A stretch of DNA of 64,000 nt from Cymbomonas tetramitiformis (taxonomy: Eukaryota; Chlorophyta; Pyramimonadophyceae; Pyramimonadales; Pyramimonadaceae), in NCBI GenBank assembly GCA_001247695.2, contig LGRX02035493.1:1-64000 (forward strand), in the 5' to 3' direction. Shown one piece after another: positions 10,384 to 20,600 of this stretch; within the stretch, counting starts at the first letter, position 1; each line of letters opens with the position of its first letter. The notes beneath the pieces were generated by a model. That model did no database searches and had not been told where the DNA came from. It saw only the letters and a program-made list of their open reading frames with translations. Position numbers and translations under genes: made by a program.

Positions 10384-12917
10384 ATGGGGGTTCGACCTGG
10401 ACCGGGCCTAGTCGACGCAATGTTCATTTACGGTATTACGCTTGCCCTGATCCCGCTTGCTGCCGATTTTTGGGCTGGTGGCTCGAGCACCTTCGACCTC
10501 GACGACGTCTTCCAGTGCCCCTCGCTCGCATGGCTCTACCGCTCCTTCCGTGACTGTGGCGTCGCATCTTCCCCACGACATTACCCGAGCGCGCCCCGGC
10601 GTACCACCTCCCATCAGGCTTTCAGAGTTATGGGTGTTACCACCAGAGCAAAGAAGTCCCTCACGAGGGACAGCGACATTGATGCCTCGTTGAGGCTTAT
10701 CGACGGGGTTCGGAACAGCCCGACGGTGCGGACACCGACTGTTCCGACCCCCAACCCTGCTTCGAACGAGGGCGCCGACGTGGCCATTAGGCGTTACTTG
10801 CAGGAGCAGGCGAAGCTGACCGACGAGATCTACAAGGCACGTCTGCATCGTGCCTGGGCCAAGAGCGTCCGCGAGGACGTTCTTGGTGACAAGAAGCACC
10901 ATTTCCGCGGTACGGACGATGCTGGCCTTCTGTCCGACCTGCTGGTGCAGCTACGTACGGAGTTCGAGTCAGCTGGGCTGGAGCTGAAGTCCTTTGATCT
11001 CGACGACCCCCTTACCCCGGTTGTGAGCCGGGTGAATGGCCTTCTATACGACGTGCTGGCTCTCGTGGTGGAGAAGCACAGCAACGCGTATGTCTGGCTC
11101 GCGGGTACGGATGCTTCCTCTGACCGAGATGGCCGGCGAGCTTTGGTCGACATCATCAAGGGTTGCGTACCGGTGGCGCTGCGGGAGTCGCAGCAGGAGG
11201 AGCCTGCGGCCTTACGTTACCCCGCAAACGTAGACCCGCAGCCGATTTTGGCGCGGGAGCAACGTTTGGTGCGGGACAACAGGGCCTCCGACTGGACACC
11301 TACGGAGGCTACGCGTAAGCTGAGCCTGTACACCAGGCTTGACCCGGCGTTCTACGCTGCGGTTAAGGTGCGCTACCCCATGGCTGCTGACTTGGCCCAT
11401 GTACCGTTGGCCTCACTCCGCTCCATGGTGGTAGAGATCTACCAGGCTTGGGCTCAGACTGACACGGGGAAGGCGGCTTCTGGAGCGGACGGCATCTCCG
11501 CGCACCTCTCCAGCAGCGAGTACGACGCCCTCCTCGTGAAGATCACGGAGCTGAAGGAGCTGGTACAGCGGCAGCACGGGGAGGGCGCTCCGGTGGTGCG
11601 GCAACAGCGGGACAAGCAGCGGCAACAGCAGCAGCAGCGTGCGCAGCAGCCGAGGGGCTACCGTATGGGGCAGCACAAGGTGCCGCCCGTGGGATTCGAC
11701 CGGGGCGACCAGCGAGCAAAGCCGTTCTGCGGCAGGTGCAAGAAGGCGGGCAAAGGTGAGAGCTACCACTTCTACCGCGACTGCCCGTTGGGCGGGCGCC
11801 AACACCCGCCCACCTCCGCTGCGGCATTCTGCATTCCTATCGACGAGGAGGACGCGGAGGGGGTGCATGCGCTTGCCATGTGTGCACTCTTCCAGCAGGC
11901 AGCGGACGATGGCGCGGAGTCCTTTGCTCGTGCGGCTGCCGCGTACGGGCCGCCTGCGGTGCTTTGTGCCGGAGCGGTGGGCGGCATCGACGTGTCCGCC
12001 TACGGCTTCGCGGTGGAGCAGCAGTTGGCTTCCGACGAGCCCGTAGGAGGAGACGACATTCTCCGGCGGCTCGACGATCTTGCTGCGGAGGTTCACTCCG
12101 CGGCCAATCACCAGGTGCACTTCACGCACGCATCTTTCCCGCCTCCTGACGGCATCGAGCAGCAGGCTTCGGCTCTGGTGTGCGGGCCCGCCGCAGCGGG
12201 GACCACGCCAGAGGAGCAGGTTCCGGCAGGTGGTGCGGCGGCATCGGCATCCGCCGTGCCGGCCCCTGCTATGCCTGTCTCGCAGGGAAAGGATGTGAAA
12301 CCCGCGCCACTGCAATCGGCGCGGGTAACCACCACAGCGGACGCGGACGGTGAGTTCGCGGGGTTCGTTCAGACCGTGAACCACGCCGCCATCGGGCAGG
12401 TTGATCTCACGGGTTACGACACGGACGATTACGAGGACCTCGCCGACGGCAGCTTCATCGTGAAGCCGCGGACTCCGACCGTTTCGGCAAATCATGCGTC
12501 GGAGCCCGCGACCCACGTGCCTGTGTCTGGTGGTGCTTCCCGCACCTACGGATGTGGCAAGCCGCCATGGGGCTTCCCCGCACACGCGGGCCCGTGGGGG
12601 TTTCATTACCTTGTCTCTCTCTCTTTCTTTTGATCTCGATCATGGGAGTGGGAGCTGCCGCCTACACGGCGGCCAATGACATCGACTCTGTGCAGGTATC
12701 GGGTCGGGCTGCACCGCAGCCTGTGCTGTGCAGGGGAGACTTATGCATCTACCCCGGTATATCCGAGCTGGACCCCGTCACTCTGGATGCAGTACTGCAC
12801 TCCCTGGGTGCTGCGACGGTGGTTCACCGGCCGCCTGACCCACTGGAGAGCGGTGCTTCAAGCTACTACCGTGGGCATTGTGGTGACGGTGCACCTCTGG
12901 ACTTTGACCCCGAGTAG
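10384..12917 (+). pseudogene. Family A Gag-like polyprotein (one frameshift)
   Basis: An open frame of 749 codons (10384-12633) is followed by a second frame to the stop at 12917. The related copy A2 reads through this point in one frame, so they belong together. A1 has two extra bases in a CT-rich run at about 12620, shifting the frame. Features: an extended zinc knuckle 'CGRCKKAGKGESYHFYRDC' (CX2CX9HX4C, about codon 450), a Gln-rich stretch before it, an acidic stretch 'TGYDTDDYEDLADGS', the motif 'YGCGKPPWGFPAH', then a hydrophobic segment ('LLISIMGVGAAAYTA') and a conserved tail ('GDLCIYPGISELDPVTLDA'). No protease, integrase or RT. The true start may be the ATG at 10630 ('MGVTTRAKKS'), which aligns with the 'TRAK/TRST' starts of other copies. 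Expected role: particle-forming nucleocapsid protein. Confidence 0.82.
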
Positions 12918-13240
12918 CTTTCCTTCTGGCTCTGGCAGTGCACCACTCTGGTGGTGTGCTGAGATGTGCTTTGAACTCAACATGGTCTTCAATTTGGTTT
13001 ATGCTTTACTTTGACATCTACAATCTTCAATCTGGTTTGCTGCCACAGTGCTTTTCAGTAGTTTAGCAGGACCTGAGTACCTGTATATTTCTGCACTTGT
13101 GCCGGCTAGAGGGTTTCAATTTGTGTATCAGAATAGCACAGTTGGATTAGCAGTTAGGTTTGTCACCCTAGCTCCTACCCTAACTTATCTTAACTTCTCT
13201 GACTTACCTGTCGGTCACCACCCACAGTGCTGGGGTGGTG

Positions 13241-13501
13241 TGCTGAAATCTGTATAGGCAGCCCTGACCGGGAGTCCCGGTGCAGGCCCCTATGACAGAT
13301 TCCTAGGTAGCCAACACTGGACCTGTGACTGATCCGTAAGCCCGTGCTGTGACACATCAAGGTGTCACAGGTAGCTAGGACCGAGACCGTTCCGACTCCG
13401 TGACCGTTCCGGGTATATCTAGCTTAGGGTTTATTTCTTAAGAGAGTTTATCTATATTGGTTCACTGACTGTCTGATATCGTGAACCGGGATATTCCAGT
13501 A
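13241..13501 (+). repeat. A1 3' LTR
   Basis: 261 bp, one base different from the 5' LTR, followed by CGCGC, the target-site duplication. Confidence 0.93.
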
Positions 13502-13596
13502 CGCGCTGTCTCGCCGCATTTTTCACGCTCGCCCCCCTTGCATGGGCACACTTGCTCTGGTGGTGCTTGGCAGTTTTTTGGCTACTATCCGGGCCA

Positions 13597-14625
13597 CTAG
13601 TCCTTGCCCAAGGACTAGGCGGAAATGTACATTACGGCCGGATTATTTGGCCCTAGACCCAACACTATGCTTCAAAAAGTCCTTTGGGACACAACCTAAG
13701 TGCCTATCTTTGTGGGAAGTTGGATTTCAAAGTTTGGGTACCCGTAATCTAGCCGCGGTTTAGGGCTATGCCATGCTCTAAATTTAATTCATTTGGCTAG
13801 TCCTTGGGGAAGGACTAGTGGCGGTGTGGCCCCTAATGGCCCCTTAGATGGATAGGGGGTGGTGTACCACCACCCACATATCGAATTTATGACTCAATGT
13901 AAGGGTTCATAACCGTAAATGGCTTATAACGACGATATATTATGCTCTCAACGCATGGTAAACACCACCACTAAGACGAAAATGCTGAATTATGACATTT
14001 TCCGACCCAAAATTCGAGCAAAATATTCAATAACACGCACCCTAATGGTTGGAAAATTCCCATAAGAAATACCGAGGTATAGTTTGAAGTCATATTTATG
14101 CATCACTATGCTCACTATTGGTAATATGTCTCATAGACCACATGCTATGGGCCATGCAAAGCTGCAATTTGGGCAATGTGGCCCCATACTTAAGCAGTTC
14201 CCGCTGATATAAATATGACAAGTACCACCGAGCAGTAGCCATATAGCGACCAATGGCATAATCCCAACTCACCGCCACGCCCACCTATCATTGGGCAGGC
14301 TATACTTGTGCAATATTACCACTTGCGGTACCTATCTGGCACCTGGAGATCTCCCAAAAAATCATGAAAATCAGTTACTGAAATCAGCATGGCGATTTGA
14401 ATGGATTTCATGGAAATAGTAGGGTGCATGCCACATGGGCGTCCACCGACAACAACATGCGCCATCCCGTGGCCAATGGGGCATTAAGGGATTTAGTTTA
14501 GGTCACATTGATGACACAAACCGAGCCATAGGGTCACTGGCATTGGCTAGGTCGTCCCAAAAAAATCGACGGCGCTAGTCCTTCCCCAAGGACCAGTTTT
14601 CAATTTAGTCCGTGGGGAAGGACTG
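13597..14625. repeat. Four dispersed copies of a short hairpin, CTAGTCCTT-N4-AAGGACTAG
   Basis: Copies lie at 13597-13618 (perfect), 13797-13818 (perfect), 14575-14596 (one mismatch) and 14605-14625 (weaker). The arms are conserved while the four central bases vary. The stretch 13764-14954 holds no credible gene besides these. Confidence 0.75.
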
Positions 14626-14925
14626 TCGGATAGTAGCCATTTTGGCTTTGGCATCGCACAGGCATTGCTTGAACATTGACTTTTTGGTGCTCGACACCGC
14701 TCACCATCAGGAATGACGCCGCCACCATTTGAAGCCTGCTTGGAATTTAGTAGCCTACCCCGCGGGAGTAGAGATCCCCGCGGCACATGCATGGGCGTAA
14801 GCCCCTAGAGCACAGCACAAGATTAGCGCAGGCGGATGCCACACTAGCTGGGCTGAAAAAGGCCCCTTGAATCTTGTGGTGTGTTTAGTTAGGTTTGCTC
14901 TGGTTGTGTATCGAGATCCTGCGTG

Positions 14926-14959
14926 TGGCACCTCATACCTTCGGGATGAGGTGGTGTCA
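14926..14959 (+). other. Hairpin abutting the B' 3' LTR
   Basis: GGCACCTCAT, a short loop, then ATGAGGTGGTGTC fold into a stem next to the LTR start TGTCACGGGG. The same arrangement is found in element B and in the minus-strand copia, with arm changes that keep pairing. Confidence 0.65.
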
Positions 14960-15207
14960 CGGGGAGACTGACTCCCCCCCCCTGTATGGTGGGGTTGAGC
15001 AGCCTCTCTTGCTTCACCCCTCGCCCCGAGGTGCCATGTAGGCAGTCACCATTTCACAGTCCACCGATAATAAAACAACCCAGTTATTTTATTATCTCAT
15101 CTTAGTCACCTGAAAGTCTGTGCTTCCTGCTGTGCTCCGACTGTAGTGTATATATATTGCTTATATATATACCCACCCGGCCGACCGCGATATCACGTCT
15201 TTCTTCA
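14955..15207 (+). repeat. B' 3' LTR
   Basis: 253 bp, TGTCACGGGGAG...CTTTCTTCA. It contains GATAATAAAACA, a likely polyadenylation signal in the position of the AATAAAAC of element B's LTR, and a TA-rich block near its end. Confidence 0.7.
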
Positions 15208-15212
15208 CTGTA

Positions 15213-15375
15213 CAGTGAGGAGTTTTTTGACATTAATGTCAAAACGTGTGCTTTTTGCGCATTTTACAGGCAAAAGTGTTCAGTGAGGAGCTTTTTGACA
15301 TTATTTTCAAAACTTGAGTTCTTCGTTGCGCATTTTACAGGGAAAATTGTTCAGTGAGAAGATTTTTGACATTAA
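15213..15375. repeat. 68-71-bp tandem repeat, about 2.4 copies
   Basis: CAGTGAG(G)AG-N-TTTTTGACATTA begins units at 15213, 15281 and 15352. Each unit also has GCGCATTTTACAGG. Confidence 0.75.
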
Positions 15376-15704
15376 TGCTAGCTTGTAAAATTCGCAAGAG
15401 CGTTCTAGGAAAGCTTACCGTTTCGGCACGTGATCGTAGTGTGGCGGGCGCTTTGCAGGCAACTCTGCCCAGAGCATCGCTGGCTCGTCACGGAGCTTTC
15501 CATGTTGCGCGTAAGAAGCTTTAACAGCTTCGCCACGCGTTCTCGTCGCCACGCGGGTTGTCTCCGAACCAGCAGTCTTCAAGCTTAGCCTCTACCTTCA
15601 GTTCGACAAAATGAGCGCTCGAATATTTCTTGGTAATTGTGGCGAACTGAACTGCGTTCGGGAGTCGCTGCGCTTTGTTTATTTTTCTTGGGACCCATAT
15701 TTTA

Positions 15705-15855
15705 AGGAAGATGTGAGAATAATTTGGAGAGGGAAAAGAAATAGTCTTCAGACTAGCAGGCTGTCAGTTTTTTCAGGAAGAAGTGAAAGTAACTTGAAGC
15801 GTGAAAATAGATATTCTTCAGACTTACAGGCTGTTAAACTTTCTGGAAGAAAATT
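15705..15855. repeat. 70-bp tandem repeat, about two copies
   Basis: Units begin at 15705, 15775 and 15844 with AGGAAGA or TGGAAGA, and contain TCTTCAGACT and AGGCTGT. The open frame 15611-15877 runs through it. It is not recognised and probably not a gene. Confidence 0.55.
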
Positions 15856-16020
15856 TGGGACGCAACCTAGGGCGTGACAGGGCAGAGTTCCGTGAGAAAA
15901 TTGATTTTTTTGGTAAATAAAAGATAATAGATTATTTTTTAAACAATTTTTTCAATCCAAGTTCAATTTTTAGAGAGATCATTTTCAAACAATTTTTTTA
16001 TTGAAATATTTTGCGGGATT

Positions 16021-16257
16021 TGACACTGTGACACCCGAAACGGTCACATGTCACTTCCTATAGTAGGCTGGGTGACCGTCACCAGTAGTAGTGAAACATC
16101 CGTTAGCTATTTATGTATGCCTCACTTTTATCAACGGCTTTTTACCGTTATGATATCATAACCCTCAACTCAGGGTTTATCTCTCCAGCTAGATATATAT
16201 TACAGCGGAACTATATATATCTAACAGGTTTGGCCCCACTTACGCTTTATTTAGAAC
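16021..16257 (+). mobile_element. Family C LTR (solo or truncated element), copy C1
   Basis: 16021-16226 aligns end to end with the LTRs of C2 read on the minus strand (shared CACTTCCTATAGTAGGCTGG, AACTCAGGGTTTAT). It is followed by the first ~30 bases of the family C interior (GGTTTGGCCCCACTTACG), after which similarity stops at about 16257. It is more diverged than C2 and therefore older. Confidence 0.8.
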
Positions 16258-16521
16258 ACACTATTCGATGAAAATGACATTCTCATGTGAAAATGATATT
16301 GCCTTATTTACCTCATGATAGGATTAAAAAGCCGCATTTTAACAACCAAGAACATGCAAGTGCAGGTTGTAAATTAGATTTAATGGTTTTTATGGTACAA
16401 AATTGAGGTCAAATGCACTTTTTCGAAATCTAGGAGGAGTGAAAACACAAAGAACTTTTGGCTCGGAATCTATATACACGTTATACACATATTATTTACA
16501 TGTTTTTTTTTCAGTCTTGCT
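16258..16521. other. Spacer, no feature recognised
   Basis: AT-rich sequence between the C1 fragment and the gene fragment on the minus strand. Confidence 0.3.
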
Positions 16522-17150
16522 TTACGCGTCCACTTCAGGTGCTGCCGCTACCGCTACGCAAGTATCAAAAGCTTCGTCTTCATCGGAATCATCCGATTCA
16601 TTCAAGTCACCTAGGTCCTTGCGCGTGCGTTTGGATTGTTGTGCGAGCAAAGCGACGACTATCTGCGCGTATTGTTCGTTCGGTATACTCCGTTCGGGGT
16701 CTTTCGCATCCACATTCCATGCCAGCACTATTTCATTCTTATGGAAAGTCTCGGTAGACGGTCGGTGCCCCGGTGGCGCTGCGAAAGCTCCTGGGTGACT
16801 CGCAAGCTGCTTGCCGAGGTGCTTCTTCTTGGTGTCGGCGTGCTTTTTGGGTTGGAAATAGCGATATAGCAGCTGTTGAGTTGACGGATAGCGCGCCTCC
16901 ACCTTCACCAAGTACAACGGATCCGACCATTCGCTTCGCCTCAGTTGTACGCGGAAAGCGAACTTGTCGTTTTCAGATTCCACCGCGAGAGCCTGCCACT
17001 GCAAAGCTGCCTACTGTCATGTCCGTAGGTGACCTCCCATTGGGCGTTGTCCACGTACTGCTCTGCTTGCTTTTGGGCTCGACCTTGGTGTTTCCGTTTC
17101 CCGTTGTACACTTCTATCGGCGCTCGATCAATTCGGCGCATTCTACGCAT
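16522..17150 (-). CDS. Unrecognised gene fragment, possibly the last two exons of a cellular gene
   Basis: The downstream part (16999 to 16522) reads 'WQALAVESENDKFAFRV' to a very acidic tail ('DLNESDDSDEDEAFD'). It is preceded by two stops and by a possible splice acceptor (CTTTGCAG at about 17000). An upstream part in another frame (17150 to about 17010; 'IEVYNGKRKHQGRAQ', 'YVDNAQWEVTYGHDS') could be the preceding exon, although the gap is too short for an ordinary intron, so a frameshift is as likely. No family was recognised and no transposon signature is seen. It may be a real gene end or an unrecognised transposase tail. Confidence 0.4.
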
Positions 17151-17739
17151 TTGGGGATTTGGGGAGTTTTACAATGGGAGGCCCCTAAAAAATTGAAAAT
17201 TTTACCGAATCTAGGGTATTTAATATTTTCCCTAGTTTGATGTTATTTTATCTAAATTTCCGGCCGTTTTAGGGTTTAGGAAATATTCCTAAATTTGACC
17301 AAAAAATGATCGTTTTCAGCCTGGATGAATTAAGGAAAATATTTTTGGGGGTTCTACGAGGAAAAAAGCAAAAGTTAACTTATACAATATTTGCCGAATT
17401 TTTAAGCTTCAGAAAACTTTCGAAATTCGGCAGCAAAACAATACTTTTTACGCCTGATTTTATGAAATCTATTTTTGGGGGTTCATCGACGCACACCAAA
17501 AAAATTTGTGTATTTTTATATAGATATCAGGCCTCCCTTGGGGGTTGGGGGTTTCGGATAATTTCCGAATTTTCCAAAAAGAAATCCATATTTTTTAAAC
17601 CACTTTAAGGAATTTCTTTGGTTGGGTTGGTCCCTATTTTTAGGGTTTACACAGTTATTTTTTGCATATCCAAGGCAAACATATTCTTGGGTTCATTATA
17701 ATAGATAGTTTGAAACTCATACAGGGTATAATATTCTGT
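17151..17739. other. AT-rich spacer with an imperfect repeat
   Basis: ATTTTTGGGGGTTC occurs twice (about 17341 and 17471) in otherwise AT-rich sequence. No gene is supported. Confidence 0.35.
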
Positions 17740-18018
17740 ATATCAGTGTTTTATAACTATGGCTGTAAGCAAAAATATGAGGCTGGAACCGTGGAATATG
17801 TGACTGTAAAAGATATAACATATGAGAGTAAGAGAGTCTAAGTAGCTTATGCTACGTGCGCTTTGCAAGGCTGTACGAGTACGGCTACGGTAATGCACGT
17901 GGCTCGCGGTCTCTATCGCTGTGACTCGCGGTCTCGAGCCGAATAATGCAGTCATCTATCACATGCATCGAGGAATGTCATACAGGGGGTAGTACTGGAT
18001 ATCTAGTCCCCCGTGACA
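17740..18018 (-). repeat. 3' LTR of the minus-strand copia element (right edge resolved only)
   Basis: Read on the minus strand it starts TGTCACGGGGGACTAG, like the LTRs of B and B' (TCACGGGGAG). GTGTTTTATAAC near 17745 sits where the polyadenylation signal of B lies. The far edge is not resolved, and I found no matching 5' LTR near 23.6 kb. Confidence 0.4.
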
Positions 18019-18044
18019 CCACCACATTCTGTGGATGTGGGTGG
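18019..18044 (-). other. Hairpin abutting the copia 3' LTR
   Basis: CCACCACAT-N7-ATGTGGGTGG on the plus strand. It is the counterpart of the hairpins beside the LTRs of B' and B. Confidence 0.55.
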
Positions 18045-18236
18045 CAGCGACATGATAATGAAAAACAAGCAATATCAATATACTCGGAGACGGAGCAAGC
18101 AGATACAGGCATTTGCATTGGCAAGAACTGGTCCTACGGGGGGCTCCGGGTCTTAGTTTAGAAATAGACATGCTCGCAGAGGCCCACCTTCCCTCGCCTC
18201 GGGTCACCCTATCAAGTTCTGCCGTTGCAGTGATCA

Positions 18237-20600
18237 TCATGATGCTAAGACAATCTCGTCCTGTCGTTGTTGTTGTTGTAGTTGCTGCTGCTGGGCATGT
18301 AGCTTCTGTGCTGCAGCTGCTTGTAGTCTCTCCTTCAGCTTAACATCCCGGTCCTTAATATCCAAGAGGCGGGCAGTGAACTTGTCGATAATGGGAACCC
18401 CGTGTTTTGTGGTAGGAAGGGCTTTAGTGAAAATGTCAGCCTGATTGTCATCGGTCGGAATCCAGACCGGGATGAACTTCCTGAGGGGCCCCTGACACCA
18501 ATTCCTAACCGCGTGGAACCGAACCGCAATGTGTTTGAGCTTAGTAGAGAGTGCCCGCTGAGTGACCAAAGTCTGAACTGCTGAGTTATCTACATTGATG
18601 GTGATGGGCTCAGCTGAGGGGAAGAACTCTGTCAGTGTGTTGTAGATGGTCAGGGCGGAGGTGCAGGCTTCTGACATGGCAACATACTCTGCCTCTGTAG
18701 AGTGAAGGGCGGTACATGACTTCTGCTTCTTTGACCACCAGTCAATGAGCATACCGTGAAAGTAGAGACAGTAGCCGGAAACTGAGTTCCGTGTGGCAGT
18801 GTCTCCTGCTTGGTCTGAGTCACAGAACGCTGTGAGCTGGGGTGCTGTAGAGTCAATAGCCATAGCAAGTGTGTACAGTAGTCTCTGGTGGAGTAGGCAT
18901 AGTGAAGGACCCGCTTGGCAGCGGTGAGGGCCTCAACTGTGGGCTGGTGGCAGAACTGAGCCAGATACGTGACGTGGTAGTATGTGTCGGGTCTGACTGT
19001 CCTGGCTAACCAGAGCAGAGAGTAGATCAAGGATCTGAGGGGTGTCTCAATAGACCTGTCAATGGCATCAGGTGGGGGAATGGGGAGGGAGAGACCCTCT
19101 GTCATCGGTGATCGAGGTGCCTGCTTATCCGTGTCTATGCTGAACTTAGCACACAGATCAGTGATGCTCCGCTCGTGTGAAAGCTCAATCTTGGTCGGGT
19201 ATGACTCTCCTGTAGGAAGTGTCTCAGTCTGGACATCAACCTTGAGCTGGAGGAACTGGTTGAGGACACCAGAGTAGGTGGCCTGGAATGTGGACATGAT
19301 GTCAGTGTGAAACTGGGCTCTGGACCGCTCATCGGCACATGCCACAATGAAGTCATCAACGTAGATGACAGAGGACTATGAAGAGCTGACCGTCAATCCA
19401 GCCGATGTACAGGCACTCGTCATATGATGTGGACCTGCTGAGTGTAGGGTAGCGGTATGTCATGAACCTGTGTGCGGTCTCTCACCAAAGTCTGCCTGAG
19501 GTCCGATGTCCGTAGAGTGCCTTCTTCATATAGGCACCTACATATGCTAAGGGATGGACATACCCCTTCGGAAACCTGACATAGTACCGCTCATCCTCGG
19601 GTATTAGAGCCTGGAGGAAAGCCTGAGAGACATCATAGTGGTACGGCATGAGTCTGTGTGTCAGGCAGAGCGCTAGGAGGAGTCTGAAGGTGGTGAGCTG
19701 AGGTGTAGGGGCAAAGGTCTCCGCCTCCTCATAGAAGGTGCGGTCCATGTCTCCTCTGGTGGTGCATCTGGCCTTGAACTTGTCAAGGGAGCCGTCGGTC
19801 AGCTTCTTGAGCTTAAAGACAAACTTACTGGGGAGGACGGTGGAGCCTGGGGGGAAGGCGGTGACTGGATCGGCCCTGTCTGGCTGAAGTATGCCGTCAA
19901 TCTCTGACTGAATGGCTTTGTGCCACTGTCTCCAATTAGGGCTGACCCGAGCCTGTCTGTATGTAGCGGGGTCTGGCTCGTCCATGAAGGCATCACTCGG
20001 GAAGTCTGCGGGGTCTGAGTCTGCGTCTCTGAGGGCAAGGACCAAGGAGCATGGCCTTCTGGTCTGGGGAGATGATGACAGCATCGGTGTCTGCATACTG
20101 GGTGGAGTGTGAGTCTGCAGAGTCGAAGTACACCTGGTATCTGTGCTGGACCTGAGGCGTATGGTCTACAGACACGATGATTGCAGGGTGATACTTTTGC
20201 CGGTCGGCTGGCGCCTAGCCGAGCACATAGCAAAACACGGGCAAAAGACATTAGGTGCCCCATGTTTGTGTCTGTGCTTGAGAAAGCTGATGAGAGTGGC
20301 ATAGTGGCTCTTGGCCAGCTAGAGATAGTGCACGAGCTTTACCCAGACTGGATGTCTGAGTTTAGCACACTGGACCTTGACATAGGCAAAGGTCTCTGAC
20401 TCGTGGGTGCTGCATGCAAGCTCGAGGATGTCGGGGGAGGATAGGGCTGTGGGGCGTCGGATGGGGTACAGCTTCTTTGTGAAGATAGCTGTGGAGGCGG
20501 GATCAACCAGAGTGGTGTGCGTGTTGGCAAGTGTCTTAGCCATGAGAGCAGGGTCAGTGACAAACGTAGGCCTAGAGAGAGCCTCGAGTTTTCCTTTCAC
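18237..20600 (-). pseudogene. Copia reverse transcriptase and RNase H
   Basis: The RT starts near 20050 ('WRQWHKAIQSEIDGI'), then 'VLPSKFVFKLKKLTDGSLDKFKARC', then 'LLLALCLTHRLMPYHYDVSQAFLQA' with the catalytic Asp of block A, 'MKKALYGHRTSGRLW', and the 'IYVDDFIVA' active site (about 19370). The RT-RNase H connection 'RPDTYYHVTYLAQF' follows, then RNase H with 'AFCDSDQAGD', 'SGYCLYFHG', 'HSTEAEYVAMSEA' and 'NQADIFTKALP'. All catalytic Asp/Glu positions are visible, but the frame changes near 18870, 19380 and 19480. The C-terminus ends in a Gln-rich run. The region 20097-20600 is poorly conserved linker. Confidence 0.9.

Larger units (their letters stand above)
9970..13501 (+). mobile_element. 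Gag-only LTR retrotransposon, family A, copy A1
   Basis: Two 261-bp direct repeats (9970-10230 and 13241-13501) differ at a single base noticed (TATCTTGAA versus TATCGTGAA). They begin TGCTGAAATC and end TTCCAGTA. Flanks show a perfect 5-bp target-site duplication CGCGC (9965-9969, 13502-13506). The interior encodes only a Gag-like protein. Near-identical LTRs mean a recent insertion. The layout matches the TR-GAG class of non-autonomous elements known from plants. Confidence 0.93.
9645..13763 (+). pseudogene. Open frame of element B', split by the A1 insertion
   Basis: Codons run open from 9645 to the A1 target site CGCGC (9965-9969). With A1 and one CGCGC removed, the frame continues without a stop from 13507 to 13763, giving about 194 codons. 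The second half has a hydrophobic stretch ('MGTLALVVLGSFLAT'). The product is not recognised. The preserved frame across the insertion is suggestive, but a frame this short could be open by chance. There is no zinc knuckle. Confidence 0.35.
9132..15207 (+). mobile_element. Copia-type LTR element B' (remnant), interrupted by A1
   Basis: A 59-bp segment at 9132-9190 is repeated at the end of a full LTR at 14955-15207 (TATATATTGCTTATATAT, then CCGACCGCGATATCACG, then TCTTTCTTCA). The first LTR therefore survives only as its 3' tail, cut off by the LINE. The LTR starts TGTCACGGGGAG, as in element B and the minus-strand copia. The internal part has a short open frame (9645 onward), the A1 insertion, and noncoding sequence with repeated hairpins. 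No pol domains are visible, so B' was probably non-autonomous. Confidence 0.65.

Noticed and set aside
11413..12606. 397-codon minus-strand frame under the A1 gag
   Set aside because: Antisense shadow of the GC-rich gag; Arg/Leu-rich, no domain, and gag itself is supported by a zinc knuckle and by copy A2.
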